From: an uncultured Eggerthellaceae bacterium
GTDB lineage: Bacteria; Actinomycetota; Coriobacteriia; Coriobacteriales; Eggerthellaceae
Assembly (NCBI GenBank): GCA_934648845.1
Contig: CAKUFS010000009.1
Location: forward strand, 1-64,000
Length of the DNA stretch: 64,000 bases
Reading direction: 5' to 3'
Shown in pieces: positions 15,377 to 25,074 of this stretch. The stretch's first letter is position 1. Each line of letters opens with the position of its first letter. The position numbers and the translations under genes were made by a program. The notes under the pieces are model-generated. The model saw nothing but the letters and a program-made list of their open reading frames with translations. It did not search any database and was not told the DNA's origin.

Positions 15377-18300
15377 TTACTTGGTCAGGCTGTCGTAGCT
15401 GCCAGACGCAATCGTATCTGTATAAATATACAGGAGTTCACCCGCATCGCTCTTAAGAATCATGTAGCCGCGGCCGTAGAAGGTCCGGTCATTGTACTTG
15501 GTGGTAATGTCAAGGCGCGTCACACCGTTTAATTCCAGGCTGTTGCCGATGTAGGCATTTACGCCGGTCGGCAGCTTGCCGTTGCTATCAAACTGCATGT
15601 ACGTCGCTGCGCCATCCTCACCGCAGGCAGCATCTCTACTCCACAGGATACCCTGCTTCACAACCTGGTAGTCCTCAGGTACAGCGCGCGTTGCCATGAA
15701 TGTGACCACATAACCCTCATTCGCTTTGGCGGCACTAACCTCACTGATGGAAATGACAGGTTTGGCTTCGGAGACCTCGTCGCTGTAAATAGCCTTCACG
15801 GTCATGTTGCCGCTGGGAGCCAGTTTCAGCGTTTTAGTGTAACCCAGAACGTTGCCGTCGTTGTCCGTCCAACAGGAGAAGGTCTTGCCCTCAATGTCCT
15901 TGGCTGTCACATTGACAAGCTGGCCGACCTTGGCATTCACGACCTCACTGTCGGCGCCGTCGGGATAGACCACCGTCACCTTGCAGTCAATGCTGGGCTC
16001 CGTATAAAGCGCGCGCACCTGAATGATACCGTTGTTGTTGGCCATGGCCTCATGAATCTCAGCCTCCGTCATAGACCAACCAGTGAAGGTGCAGCCCATC
16101 TTAATGGGAGGCACGGGGAACTGGATGGTTCCGGAGGTGGTGTAGGCTTTGGAGCTGATGATCTGGTCGCTGTGGGAAATGAACACCACGGTTGCCTGAT
16201 TCTGCCGCGCCTTGCCGTACACAGCCTTCAGGGCCGTCTCGCTGCCCATAGTGAAGGTGTAGCTTTTATTGGTGGAAACTACCTTGTTGGATGCGTTGAC
16301 CCAGTACAGGAAGTTCTCCGTACCGGTGAAGTTCACCGTCACAGATGCACCGATGGCGTACTGCTCGTACAGGTAGGAATCCTGCACTGCGCCACCGTTG
16401 ACCGTGAACTCGGAAGCCGTAACGGTCAGCCAGAACTTGCCGCCGCTGACGGGCTCGTAGACCGCGATCATGGTGCAGTTGTCGGTGGGCTTGACCGTGC
16501 AGGTCAGGTCAGTGCTGTACGGCGTGCCGGCGTACTCGTTGACGAACCAGCCCACGAAGTTGTAGCCGCTAATGGTGGACGCCGTAACCGTGGTGCCCTC
16601 TGCGTAGGTGACATCGCTGCCGCCGCCAGACACATTGGCCACAGGGCTGCCGCTGGTAGTGGTGCGGGACGTCACCTGAACAGTGAACTTACCCACCGCC
16701 ACGCCGTATGTGCTATCGGCGTTAGTGACGGGAACGTAACCGGCAGCGCAATGCTCGGCAGGGACAGCGGCCGTGAAGGTACCGCCAGAAACCGCGATAG
16801 AGGCATTCACCTTAACCGCAGCATCGGTCACCGTCCAATTAGTGACATCGAGCTTACCGCCTTCAATCTTCAGGGTTGAAGGATTAGGGCTCGTGACGTC
16901 CATATAAATCCTGCCGGTGAATTGAGCGTTACCGCCAATAACGGTTTCGCCAACTGAACCCACCTCGGTCCAAGAATCTGTCCAAATGATACCCGTCAGG
17001 TTGCCGCCCAGAATCTGAGCCTTGTTCCAGTTTTGAACAACAGACTGCGTGCTGGTCAGCGTGCCGCCGTTAATGGTGAGTTCACCATTGGTGTCGTTCT
17101 TAACGGCAATGAAGTTCTGCTGCTCGAACGTGCCACCGTTGATGGTGAGCGACGATACGTTATCCACGCCGCCATTGCGAATCAGAGAAGAGCCCTTAGC
17201 GCCAGAATTGTTAAAGACGTTCGCCTGGTCAATGACCATCGTGCCATTGTTGTCAATGACGTAATAGCTGGTCTCGCCTGCGACGCCCTGGTCATCACGC
17301 TTGATGGTGCCAGTCTTGCCAGCACTCGTATCGGTGATGGTCACGTTGCCCTTGTTCAGGATGGCCGCTTTCGCGGTGCCCGTGCCACCGTCAAGGGTGT
17401 AACCGTTCAGGTCAAGCGTAATTTGCTTGTTCTCAGCGATGGTGATGTTTTCCGTGGTGTCGTTCAGCAGCTGGACAATATCGCCCGCCTGTGCTGCGTC
17501 GATGGCAGCCTGCAGGCTGGCATATGCCTTCGCGCCGATCTGCGCCACGCCGGCAACCACGCCGTACGTACCGTCGCCGTTGTTGGTAGGAGCGTAACCA
17601 GGAACCAAGTAGCTGGTGCCTTCGCCCTCGGGGGAGGCGCTGGGGTCGAAGCCGAAGAACGTACCGCCGCTGATGGCGACATTCGCACTGCCGTCCACAT
17701 ATGCTTTGTCGATGCAGTTGAACAGATACTTGCTGCTGCCGTCCCACTTCTGGTGCAGGTCGAAGGAGCCGCCCTTGACGGACAAGGTGCCCTCCTGCAC
17801 CTGAACCACGCTGACGTTACCGTAGAAGGTGCCGTTTTCGATGGTCAGGTCGCCCTTCACCACGTTGATGGTGTAGCAGTCGTTCTCCTTGGCATCTATG
17901 GTGCCGTCGCCAGTGATGGTCACCTTGGCGCCATTTGTGATGGACAGGATGGCGTTGGTATTATCGCCCCAGATGTCTTGCGTGTTCTTGATGGTCTTGC
18001 CGCTCAGATCCAGCGTGATGCTCTTGTCGATGGTCAGCTGGCTATTCTGCTCGACATCCGTCAGTAAGGTAATGGTCTTGCCCTTTGTAGCCCAATGAAT
18101 CGCGTCGGCCAGCGTCTCGTACTTCTTGCTGCCGATTTGGGCAACATAGTGGCCTTCCTTGACGCCGTAGGTGCCATCCGCGTTCTTAGTGGGAATGAAG
18201 CCATCGGCGCAGAAGCCTTCGGAAATGCCCTTATTAAACGTACCGCCGGAAACCTCGAAGTTGTCAGAAGTGCCCTTGCCGACACCGCGGAAAATACCCT

Positions 18301-21300
18301 CCCCAGACATCTTGTTGACGAAGTGGCCGCCGGTAACCCGCGTGATAGCGGTATGGCCTTCCACAACACCAGTCGCGATAACCTGCGGGTGGTTCCACCG
18401 TCCTGTGGTTGTCAGACTCTGGATAAACTCGCCACCAGTAATCGTCGTGTTGCCGTAGGCGAAAACAACGCCCGTATAACCATTCGTTGCATAGCTCAGC
18501 TCGAACTTGCCACCGTTAATGTTAAGAGTTGAGTCTTCCTCGCTCTTCACAACGTCCAGACCACCCGAATACGAGCCGCTCTCGATGGTCAGGGTGCCCC
18601 AGTTGTCAATCATGGAGGAGCCAGTGTTGCCCGCCGTAGCGGTCACATCCGCCAGCGTCAGGTTGGCATTGCTGCCCTTCGTGACCTCAATGTTGTAGTA
18701 GCCGGTGCCGCCCACAACATTACCGTTCTTCACGGTAACGGTGCCGCTCTGCACAGAGATCGTGGCATTACCGGCGTTGGTGTTGGTCAGGGTCTTGCCG
18801 CCCAGATCGAGGGTGATGCTCTTGCTGATGGCCACATCTTCGGTCGCATCCGTCAGCAGCGTAACGGTCTCGCCGTCCTGCGCCGCGTCGATGGCCTCGG
18901 TCAGAGACTGGTACTTGGAATCGCCAACGGAGGCGACAGCCTTGACCGTCTTCAGGACGATCTTGTCCTGCTCCGCATCGGTGGCCTTCCACTTGAGCGC
19001 GTCAGTCAGCTCGATCTGCTCGCCGTTCGTATTCGTCACGGTAGAGCCAAGGGGCAGAGACGTCTCCCCTTTGGGAATGGTGTACAGCGCGGCAGTGTTG
19101 TCGCTCTTGGTGTTGTTGTCCGCCACGAGGTCAAACGCATTTGTCTTCGTGTGCGCGCCAAGATACAAGCCGACATTCTTGATCGCCGTATCGCCGTCCT
19201 GCGCGCTGATGTCGAAGCTATTGTTGGTGACGGTGACCGTGCTCCTGATATCCCACTGGGAAATGTACTCGAACTTCACGGGGCGGGTGCTGGTAACGGT
19301 ATTGCCGGTGAAGTTGATCTTGGTCAGGGACTGGAAGTTGTCGCCCTGACCCTTGTTGTCGCCCGCGGTCCAGTTGCCGTAGGCAGGCCGGATCCACGTG
19401 GGGTTGGAGTTGTTGGCGCTGGTGGTATTGGTATAATTCGTAAATGTGCAGCCGTTGAACGTCAGCGTCTGAGCCGCGATAGCGCCCACGATGATGCCGT
19501 TAAACGTGCAGCCGTCGAACTTCAGCTCGCCCAACTGACTCCACGGGGAGGTATACAGCTGGTAGTCGAAGCTCATGACGTTGTTGAAGGCAATGCCCTT
19601 GAACGTCACATTGGTGTAGGCGGGCACCGCCAGCAGCAGGGAAGTACCGATGTTGTCGATGTTGGTGTAGCCGGTAGCACCGCTGGTGATACTGCCATTG
19701 ACAAACACAATGTTCTTGCCATTGGCGCCATCGTTCTTCTCATTCAGGTAGCCGTTCTCGCCGTAGGCGTTGAGCTTGGAATGATCGGGGTTCTGGCCCG
19801 GGGTATCATTGCGCTCGCCGTTGCCCAGTACGCCGTTCTTGTCGTAGGTATAGTCACCCACCGTGACGTACATGGTTCCGCCCAATGCTTCCTGTGCGGC
19901 GACGTACTCTGCGCGGGTCATATCACCCAGCTCAGCCAGCGTGTAGGGGCGAGCCTCAGTGCCACGCGTTTCTTCCTTCACGTCGTAGGTGCCATCTTCG
20001 TTCTTGACAGGCGCATAGCCTTTAGCGCACAAATCGGAAGCAACCGCGGCCGAGAACGTACCGCCAGAAACAGCGACCGTCTTAGCAGAGTTGTCGAAAG
20101 CCGACTCCTGCTTCGTCGAAGAATCCCAGGTGTAGGCCTTGATGGCCGCGTTATCGCCCTTCGCCTTGAAGGTGCCGCCGGTAATGGCGATTTGGCCAAG
20201 ACCCTTGTAGCCGGGACGGTTGACGATAGAAATTGCCGCGCCATCCTGAATAGCGCCGTCGCCCTCGAGCTTCTCAACCGGGTCGCCCGACACGGTGATC
20301 GCGCTACCAGCAGTAACGTTCAGGTTGCCCGAGCACACCTGCGCGCCCATCGTCTTCGCGTTAATCGTGGAGTTATCGATGGTCAGCGTTCCGCTGCTGG
20401 GGAAGTAAATGCCGAAGCCGTTGGGAACGTTGAGCGTGCTGTTCTTCAGAACAACGGTGTCGTTCGTGTTGTTGCCGTTCGTTTCGATGCCGCTCGTGGC
20501 GGTGGTAGTTGCCTCAACGCCCTCGAACGTAAGGGCGGAGTTGTCGTACGTGATGGTGCCACCCATGGCGGACGGAATTAGGCCAACGAGCTGGGAGCTC
20601 ACAATCTTGCCGTTCTTTACCGTAAGCGATGCGTTGGGGTAATTGATCTCAAACGCTGCGGAATTCGCGTCAGTTCCCGTGCACGTCCAGGTGTGGCCGT
20701 TCAGGTCAACCACGCGAGCCTCGGTTCCAGAGTTGAACGTGCCACCTGTGGTGTAGTCGCGCAGCAAAGTGATGGCTTTGCCGGTTTTGGTTTGAGCATC
20801 GAACGCTTCGTCCATGGTGTAGTAGCTGGTTTCGCCAACCTGAGCAAGGTAAGCCTTTTCTACACCGTACATGCCATCGGCATTCTTAGTTGCTGCGAAG
20901 TTTTCAACCACATAGCGAGACGGATCGGTGCTGAACGTACCACCCGTGACCTCGACCGTCGCCTTTGTGGGGTCGTTGGAAGTGGTACCCGTGCTGTAGT
21001 CAACCGTGTTCAGCGTGCCATTGACGGTGCCGCCCGTGATGGACACCTTCGCCGGTTCGCCCTCGACGCCGTCGTAAGTCACTGACTCAACGTTACCGTT
21101 GACGGTGCCGCCGCTGATCTCGAGACTAGAGCCGCTTCCGTTGTAGGTCCATGTCGAAACGTTGCCGTTGATGACTGGTCTGCTCGCGCCGTGGTCGCCA
21201 TCCTTGATATAGGTTGTCTTCCAGTTTTGAATCGTATAGCTATTCGCGGAATTGATGGTACCGCCTGCGACCGAAAGAATGCCGGAATCGCACTTTAGGA

Positions 21301-23164
21301 CGATGAAGTTGTTCTGCGTGAACGTACCGCCGGTGATAGTCATTTTCGGCAATCCAGGCTTGCTATCGTCGCCAACGCGGACAAGGGATGCACCCTTCGT
21401 TCCACCAGCGCCGCTGTCGTTCTTAACGGTTCCGCCCTGGAAGAACAACCAGCCGCTCTTGCCACCCTGAACGTCAATGACGTAATGGGACGAAATGCCA
21501 GAGTTCTCTGCGGTGTCCTCACGCATGATGGTGCCCGTTTGGGCTTCGCTGGAGTCCTTGACGTTGACCCAGCTCGTAACCGTCAGTGCCGGCTTACGCT
21601 CGCCCGTGCTGCCATTAAGGGTGTGACCGTTCAGGTCGAGCGTGACATGGGACGTGGAGATTGTGACGTTCTCTTTCGTATCGGCCAGCAACTTCACCGT
21701 TGCATTGCGCGATGCTGCGTCGATAGCTTTCTGCAGGCTGGGGTAGCTCACGCCGTTTACTTCCGCAACCCCCGCGGGAGCAGGCGTAACAATGGACCCG
21801 ATGGATGCGCCGTCAAGGCCCTTTTCGGGCGTGGTCGCAACTTCGCCCTTGAGCGATGCGTCCGCTACCGTTGTGCCTTCGCCGTAATAACCGGGCTTCT
21901 GAGCCTGAACGTCAGCTGCGGTTTTCGTAACGGTGAGCGTAACTTCGTTCGACTCTTTGCCCGTACGGCCATCGCCGATAAGGATGTCGCCGTTCACGCC
22001 CGCCGTGCCCGCGAACGAGCAACCGTCGATCGTTACCTTCAGGGCGCCCGCCGCAGAGTTGACGAAGCGCGCAGGAGCCGCAAATGCAGCCCAGTCACCA
22101 GTGGTTCCGCAGTTCGTAAACTTGGAGCCCGCAACCGTCACCGTTTGCGTACCGGTTGCCTTGTGATTGAAGTTGACCGGCACGGTGCTGTCCGTAAAGG
22201 AGCAGTTGTTGATTGCAACTGCGCCATCGGCGTTCGAGTACACTGCGGTTGCGCCCGTGATGAAATCGCAATCCGTCAACGTAAAGTTATTCACGCCGGA
22301 CGTGCCGCTGATGTAAACGCGCTGGACATTGGTAGCGCCAAGGGGCTTGCCATCGCAGTTCGTCAAGTTGACGTTCACTGTAGCGTCCGTATTGCGCTGA
22401 CCCCAAACGCCCAGGTTGGCAACATCGTAGGCACTGATCGTAATCGTCTTGCCTGCGAGCTCGGTCACGGCGTCCTTAGTCTGCTTGCCCGTACTGCGAT
22501 CGTATTGGTACGTATCAACCTCAAGGTCGCATTCGCCACCAGAAACGTAAGCGCCGTTACCATAAATGGTAATGCTGTCCGCTACGTGACCGTGCGTCAT
22601 GGTACCCAGGTCAGAACCAGGACGGCACACGATGGTGATGTCGCCAGCATTGGCCTGATAAGCTGCGGTAAGGGCATCGGTCAGCTTAGCAACGTAGCCG
22701 CTCGCCTTACCCGCCTTATAATATACCGGCTTTGCCACATCCCACGCGCTCTCATCAAGCAGCTTCAACGTGCGATTGCTGCTGTTCAACGCTGCAAAGG
22801 CGTCTTCGAGCGTGGTGTAGGTCTTTTCACCGACCTGCGCAACTTCTGCAGGCGCTGCTTCTTCGCCGGACGCTTCGCCAGCTGCTGCTACAGGTGCTGC
22901 TGCAGGTGCAGCCGCTTCACCAGTTGCAGCTTCGCCGGTTGCAGCTTCACCCGCGGTTTCGGACTGCGCGGCAAGCGTATTGCCCGAGCTTGCGCCCGTG
23001 CCAGAGGCTTCTGCCTGATCAGCGGGCTGAGCCTGCTCGACCGCGGTGGAAGCACCCAATGCTGTGCCGTCATCGGCCGCGAACGCTGCAGTAGGCACCA
23101 TCATGGGGCACATGGCAACGCTCAGCAAAACCGAGATGACTTTGTTTGCATTACTTGCTTTCAT
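15377..23164 (-). CDS. Giant secreted beta-helix surface protein (2595 residues)
   Basis: Starts with a signal peptide (MKASNANKVISVLLSVAM, cut near AFA-AD) and an Ala/Glu-rich linker to about residue 105. Then come six large repeats, each opening with a phrase like VAQIGAKAYASLQAAIDAA (near 105, 463, 770, 1408, 1675 and 1871) and continuing as right-handed beta-helix sequence with SITLDLGGKTL, GTLTI and VSGGTF strings. Residues about 2158-2461 are InlB B-repeat/Listeria-Bacteroides-type modules (YNFVGWFVNEYAG, TFTGWSM, TFSCWTDNDG). A globular end domain of about 130 residues follows. There is no LPxTG, CWB2 or membrane anchor, so it is either released or held non-covalently. Likely an adhesin or glycan-binding protein. 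A leader hairpin lies upstream, and the 36-codon peptide gene follows at 24 bases. Confidence 0.9.
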   Translation of the reverse strand: MKASNANKVISVLLSVAMCPMMVPTAAFAADDGTALGASTAVEQAQPADQAEASGTGASSGNTLAAQSETAGEAATGEAATGEAAAPAAAPVAAAGEASGEEAAPAEVAQVGEKTYTTLEDAFAALNSSNRTLKLLDESAWDVAKPVYYKAGKASGYVAKLTDALTAAYQANAGDITIVCRPGSDLGTMTHGHVADSITIYGNGAYVSGGECDLEVDTYQYDRSTGKQTKDAVTELAGKTITISAYDVANLGVWGQRNTDATVNVNLTNCDGKPLGATNVQRVYISGTSGVNNFTLTDCDFITGATAVYSNADGAVAINNCSFTDSTVPVNFNHKATGTQTVTVAGSKFTNCGTTGDWAAFAAPARFVNSAAGALKVTIDGCSFAGTAGVNGDILIGDGRTGKESNEVTLTVTKTAADVQAQKPGYYGEGTTVADASLKGEVATTPEKGLDGASIGSIVTPAPAGVAEVNGVSYPSLQKAIDAASRNATVKLLADTKENVTISTSHVTLDLNGHTLNGSTGERKPALTVTSWVNVKDSSEAQTGTIMREDTAENSGISSHYVIDVQGGKSGWLFFQGGTVKNDSGAGGTKGASLVRVGDDSKPGLPKMTITGGTFTQNNFIVLKCDSGILSVAGGTINSANSYTIQNWKTTYIKDGDHGASRPVINGNVSTWTYNGSGSSLEISGGTVNGNVESVTYDGVEGEPAKVSITGGTVNGTLNTVDYSTGTTSNDPTKATVEVTGGTFSTDPSRYVVENFAATKNADGMYGVEKAYLAQVGETSYYTMDEAFDAQTKTGKAITLLRDYTTGGTFNSGTEARVVDLNGHTWTCTGTDANSAAFEINYPNASLTVKNGKIVSSQLVGLIPSAMGGTITYDNSALTFEGVEATTTATSGIETNGNNTNDTVVLKNSTLNVPNGFGIYFPSSGTLTIDNSTINAKTMGAQVCSGNLNVTAGSAITVSGDPVEKLEGDGAIQDGAAISIVNRPGYKGLGQIAITGGTFKAKGDNAAIKAYTWDSSTKQESAFDNSAKTVAVSGGTFSAAVASDLCAKGYAPVKNEDGTYDVKEETRGTEARPYTLAELGDMTRAEYVAAQEALGGTMYVTVGDYTYDKNGVLGNGERNDTPGQNPDHSKLNAYGENGYLNEKNDGANGKNIVFVNGSITSGATGYTNIDNIGTSLLLAVPAYTNVTFKGIAFNNVMSFDYQLYTSPWSQLGELKFDGCTFNGIIVGAIAAQTLTFNGCTFTNYTNTTSANNSNPTWIRPAYGNWTAGDNKGQGDNFQSLTKINFTGNTVTSTRPVKFEYISQWDIRSTVTVTNNSFDISAQDGDTAIKNVGLYLGAHTKTNAFDLVADNNTKSDNTAALYTIPKGETSLPLGSTVTNTNGEQIELTDALKWKATDAEQDKIVLKTVKAVASVGDSKYQSLTEAIDAAQDGETVTLLTDATEDVAISKSITLDLGGKTLTNTNAGNATISVQSGTVTVKNGNVVGGTGYYNIEVTKGSNANLTLADVTATAGNTGSSMIDNWGTLTIESGSYSGGLDVVKSEEDSTLNINGGKFELSYATNGYTGVVFAYGNTTITGGEFIQSLTTTGRWNHPQVIATGVVEGHTAITRVTGGHFVNKMSGEGIFRGVGKGTSDNFEVSGGTFNKGISEGFCADGFIPTKNADGTYGVKEGHYVAQIGSKKYETLADAIHWATKGKTITLLTDVEQNSQLTIDKSITLDLSGKTIKNTQDIWGDNTNAILSITNGAKVTITGDGTIDAKENDCYTINVVKGDLTIENGTFYGNVSVVQVQEGTLSVKGGSFDLHQKWDGSSKYLFNCIDKAYVDGSANVAISGGTFFGFDPSASPEGEGTSYLVPGYAPTNNGDGTYGVVAGVAQIGAKAYASLQAAIDAAQAGDIVQLLNDTTENITIAENKQITLDLNGYTLDGGTGTAKAAILNKGNVTITDTSAGKTGTIKRDDQGVAGETSYYVIDNNGTMVIDQANVFNNSGAKGSSLIRNGGVDNVSSLTINGGTFEQQNFIAVKNDTNGELTINGGTLTSTQSVVQNWNKAQILGGNLTGIIWTDSWTEVGSVGETVIGGNAQFTGRIYMDVTSPNPSTLKIEGGKLDVTNWTVTDAAVKVNASIAVSGGTFTAAVPAEHCAAGYVPVTNADSTYGVAVGKFTVQVTSRTTTSGSPVANVSGGGSDVTYAEGTTVTASTISGYNFVGWFVNEYAGTPYSTDLTCTVKPTDNCTMIAVYEPVSGGKFWLTVTASEFTVNGGAVQDSYLYEQYAIGASVTVNFTGTENFLYWVNASNKVVSTNKSYTFTMGSETALKAVYGKARQNQATVVFISHSDQIISSKAYTTSGTIQFPVPPIKMGCTFTGWSMTEAEIHEAMANNNGIIQVRALYTEPSIDCKVTVVYPDGADSEVVNAKVGQLVNVTAKDIEGKTFSCWTDNDGNVLGYTKTLKLAPSGNMTVKAIYSDEVSEAKPVISISEVSAAKANEGYVVTFMATRAVPEDYQVVKQGILWSRDAACGEDGAATYMQFDSNGKLPTGVNAYIGNSLELNGVTRLDITTKYNDRTFYGRGYMILKSDAGELLYIYTDTIASGSYDSLTK

Positions 23165-23299
23165 GTCTTTCGCATCTTCCTTTCTTTTCCTTGTTTCCGA
23201 TAATTGCTTTGTATCTCCATTCCCGCCGTTACGGCATTGGCAGGAAACAGTTTGTTTATGGGGGTTACGCGCCTTGACCTGGCTCTATTCACGGAAAAG

Positions 23300-23337
23300 C
23301 AGAGGGGCGCCCTCGCATTTCGGAAGGCACCCCTCTG
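23300..23337 (-). promoter_or_regulatory. Hairpin in the leader of the giant protein gene
   Basis: CAGAGGGGCGCC (23300-23311) pairs with GGCACCCCTCTG (23326-23337) with one mismatch, about 135 bases upstream of the start codon. No riboswitch class is recognised; it may be a terminator or attenuator in the leader. Confidence 0.4.
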
Positions 23338-23661
23338 TTGATATAACTTGACCCAAGGCGCGATGTGCGGCTGACGGCGCAAATGGCTTCATCTTGCTTC
23401 GAAACGGCGGATTCTCCCGTTTCTGATTCAGCCACAATGCCACCTCAATTCAATAACACTTAAGCAAAAACAATAGGTTCTAATGATAGCAGAACCATCG
23501 CATTTTGGGAGCTGGGCGGGGTCAGAAAATGCGAAATTGTAACTTATTCGGAACATACTCGGAACTATTTCAGAACGGCTATGTCAGGAGCCCCGACGGA
23601 CCTGCGCCTTCCGTTCCTCCTTCCTGCTTCCCCTTCCCTTCCCGCACGATTCACCGCCCAA

Positions 23662-23909
23662 CAGCCTACCCTGCCCTTCCCCATGCCTGCAATCTAGCGG
23701 CCGCTTGGCGGATCGACCCGCCCCTTCCATCACCTGCTCCTTCGCCATGCCTTGCCCGCTTTTTCACAACCAGCCTGTCGGCCCGGCACTTCCTGCAGCC
23801 TACCCTGTCCTTCCCCGTGCCCACAATCTGACGGCCGCTTAGCAGATCGACTCACCCCTTCCTGCCATCTGCTCCTTCGCCATGCCTTCGACGTTTTTCG
23901 CAACCAGCC
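23662..23909. repeat. Imperfect tandem duplication, period 134 bp
   Basis: Copy 1 (23662-23775) and copy 2 (23796-23909) both run from CAGCCTACCCTG to CAACCAGCC, with GGCCGCTT, CAGATCGAC-like and CTGCTCCTTCGCCATGCCTT blocks conserved in order. The surrounding DNA is strongly pyrimidine-rich on the plus strand. Confidence 0.75.
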
Positions 23910-24340
23910 AATCAACCCAGCTCACAAGGTCAAACTGTCGCGCAACCTGCTACCCGGCCCGAGCACCCACCCCGTTCTTCCTACTACACCCTTCCCGCCA
24001 TCTGTTCCTTCCCCCATGCCTTCGCCGCTCGGCACTTCCCCACGTCCATATCCCTTCCCCGCTCTTCCGAACGATTCCCCGCCAACACGCCCCACGAATC
24101 AGTCTCCTTTCCTGCCCCACCAAATCACTCTTCCGCCCCCTTACTCCGTTTCCTCCTTGCTCCATCCCCTTCCTCGTGCCCACCTGCCCGTTTGCACCAG
24201 CTTCGCAACGCCCGCAGCACTCTTCCGCATGCCCGTCCCGAGCTTCCCCATGCCTGTCCGTTCTCTCCCATGCCCGCCCATCCTTTCTTACACCCGTCCC
24301 GCGCCTACGCGCTCCCCACTCTCCTTGCTTCTTGACCAGC

Positions 24341-24546
24341 TTGTCGTTTTTTCGCCCCGAAAACGTCCAAATCGACGATACGGGGCAGGTCGCAGGCGCG
24401 AAAAGGGCGTCCGAAGCCGTCGAGGCCAACGACATCCAGCAAAACCCCAGGTCGCAGAAATCGCCTGGAGGCAAGCGGAGCAACAAGCCCTCTCCGAACC
24501 GCCCCGTACCGTTGATTTGGGCGTTTTGTCGCCGATTTTCCGACAA
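24341..24546. repeat. Palindromic intergenic element E3 (TTGTCG class, 206 bp)
   Basis: Ends TTGTCG (24341-24346) and CGACAA (24541-24546), left arm CCAAATCGACGATACGGGGC with its inverted copy on the right, and central box CAAAACCCCAGGTCGCAG. By eye it differs from E4 at about 15 of 207 positions, in the same orientation. Confidence 0.9.
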
Positions 24547-24971
24547 CATGAAACCGAAAAGAGCGGAAACAACCCACAAACACTCGCTCAACCCCAAACC
24601 CCGCTTCTTTCTTTCGCCGGGCAGCGCGCTTGATGATTCGATCCTCGTCCGTATTCCAAGAATCATCCCGACTGATTTCTAGCGGCCGCACGAACGTTAA
24701 TCCTGCCGCACGCATGCAAAGAGCAGCCGCCCAATCGCGCAGCGTCTCAACGAAAAGACGATTCGGTCGCACACCCTAAGAACCCGACAGCTGCAGAAAC
24801 AATCGATGCCCAACCTTTCCGCTCGTTGCGCCACGCCCAAAAAGGCAACCTCGCTTCGCAAACGGTTGGCGGCGCTGCCTCTCTCGCGGTCGCACACCCA
24901 CAAGATCAAACCTGGCAAGCAAGCGACGACCAGCAGCGTCTTTCGCGATTGCCGCAACCCGCAAAAATCGA

Positions 24972-25036
24972 TCTTGATAGCTTTTTGTCAACTTTTTGAT
25001 AGCGATATGGCCCGTTTTGATGGGATTTTGATAGCG
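24972..25036. promoter_or_regulatory. Three direct TTTTGATAG repeats upstream of the nuclease gene
   Basis: TCTTGATAGC at 24972, TTTTGATAGCG at 24994 and TTTTGATAGCG at 25026, spaced 22 and 32 bases, close to two and three helical turns. They end 38 bases before the start codon, so they may bind a regulator. Confidence 0.4.
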
Positions 25037-25074
25037 GCGCATGTCATGATGCCGTCAAAAAAGTAAGGAGCGCC

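Larger units (their letters stand above)
23165..25074. other. Long non-coding stretch with repeats
   Basis: About 1.9 kb without a credible gene. In order it holds a leader hairpin (23300-23337), a small inverted repeat GGTTCT/AGAACC (23476-23496), pyrimidine-rich DNA from 23600 to 24330 with a tandem duplication (23662-23909), element E3 (24341-24546) and three TTTTGATAG repeats before the next gene. Open frames here are products of the base bias and lack ribosome sites. Confidence 0.7.

Noticed and set aside
21485..23203. 572-codon plus-strand open frame opposite the giant protein gene
   Set aside because: Reverse strand of a repetitive coding region; no start signal and no domain.
23752..24682. 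Several overlapping Pro/Ser-rich open frames in the pyrimidine-rich tract
   Set aside because: Produced by base bias; they start without ribosome sites and run into element E3.
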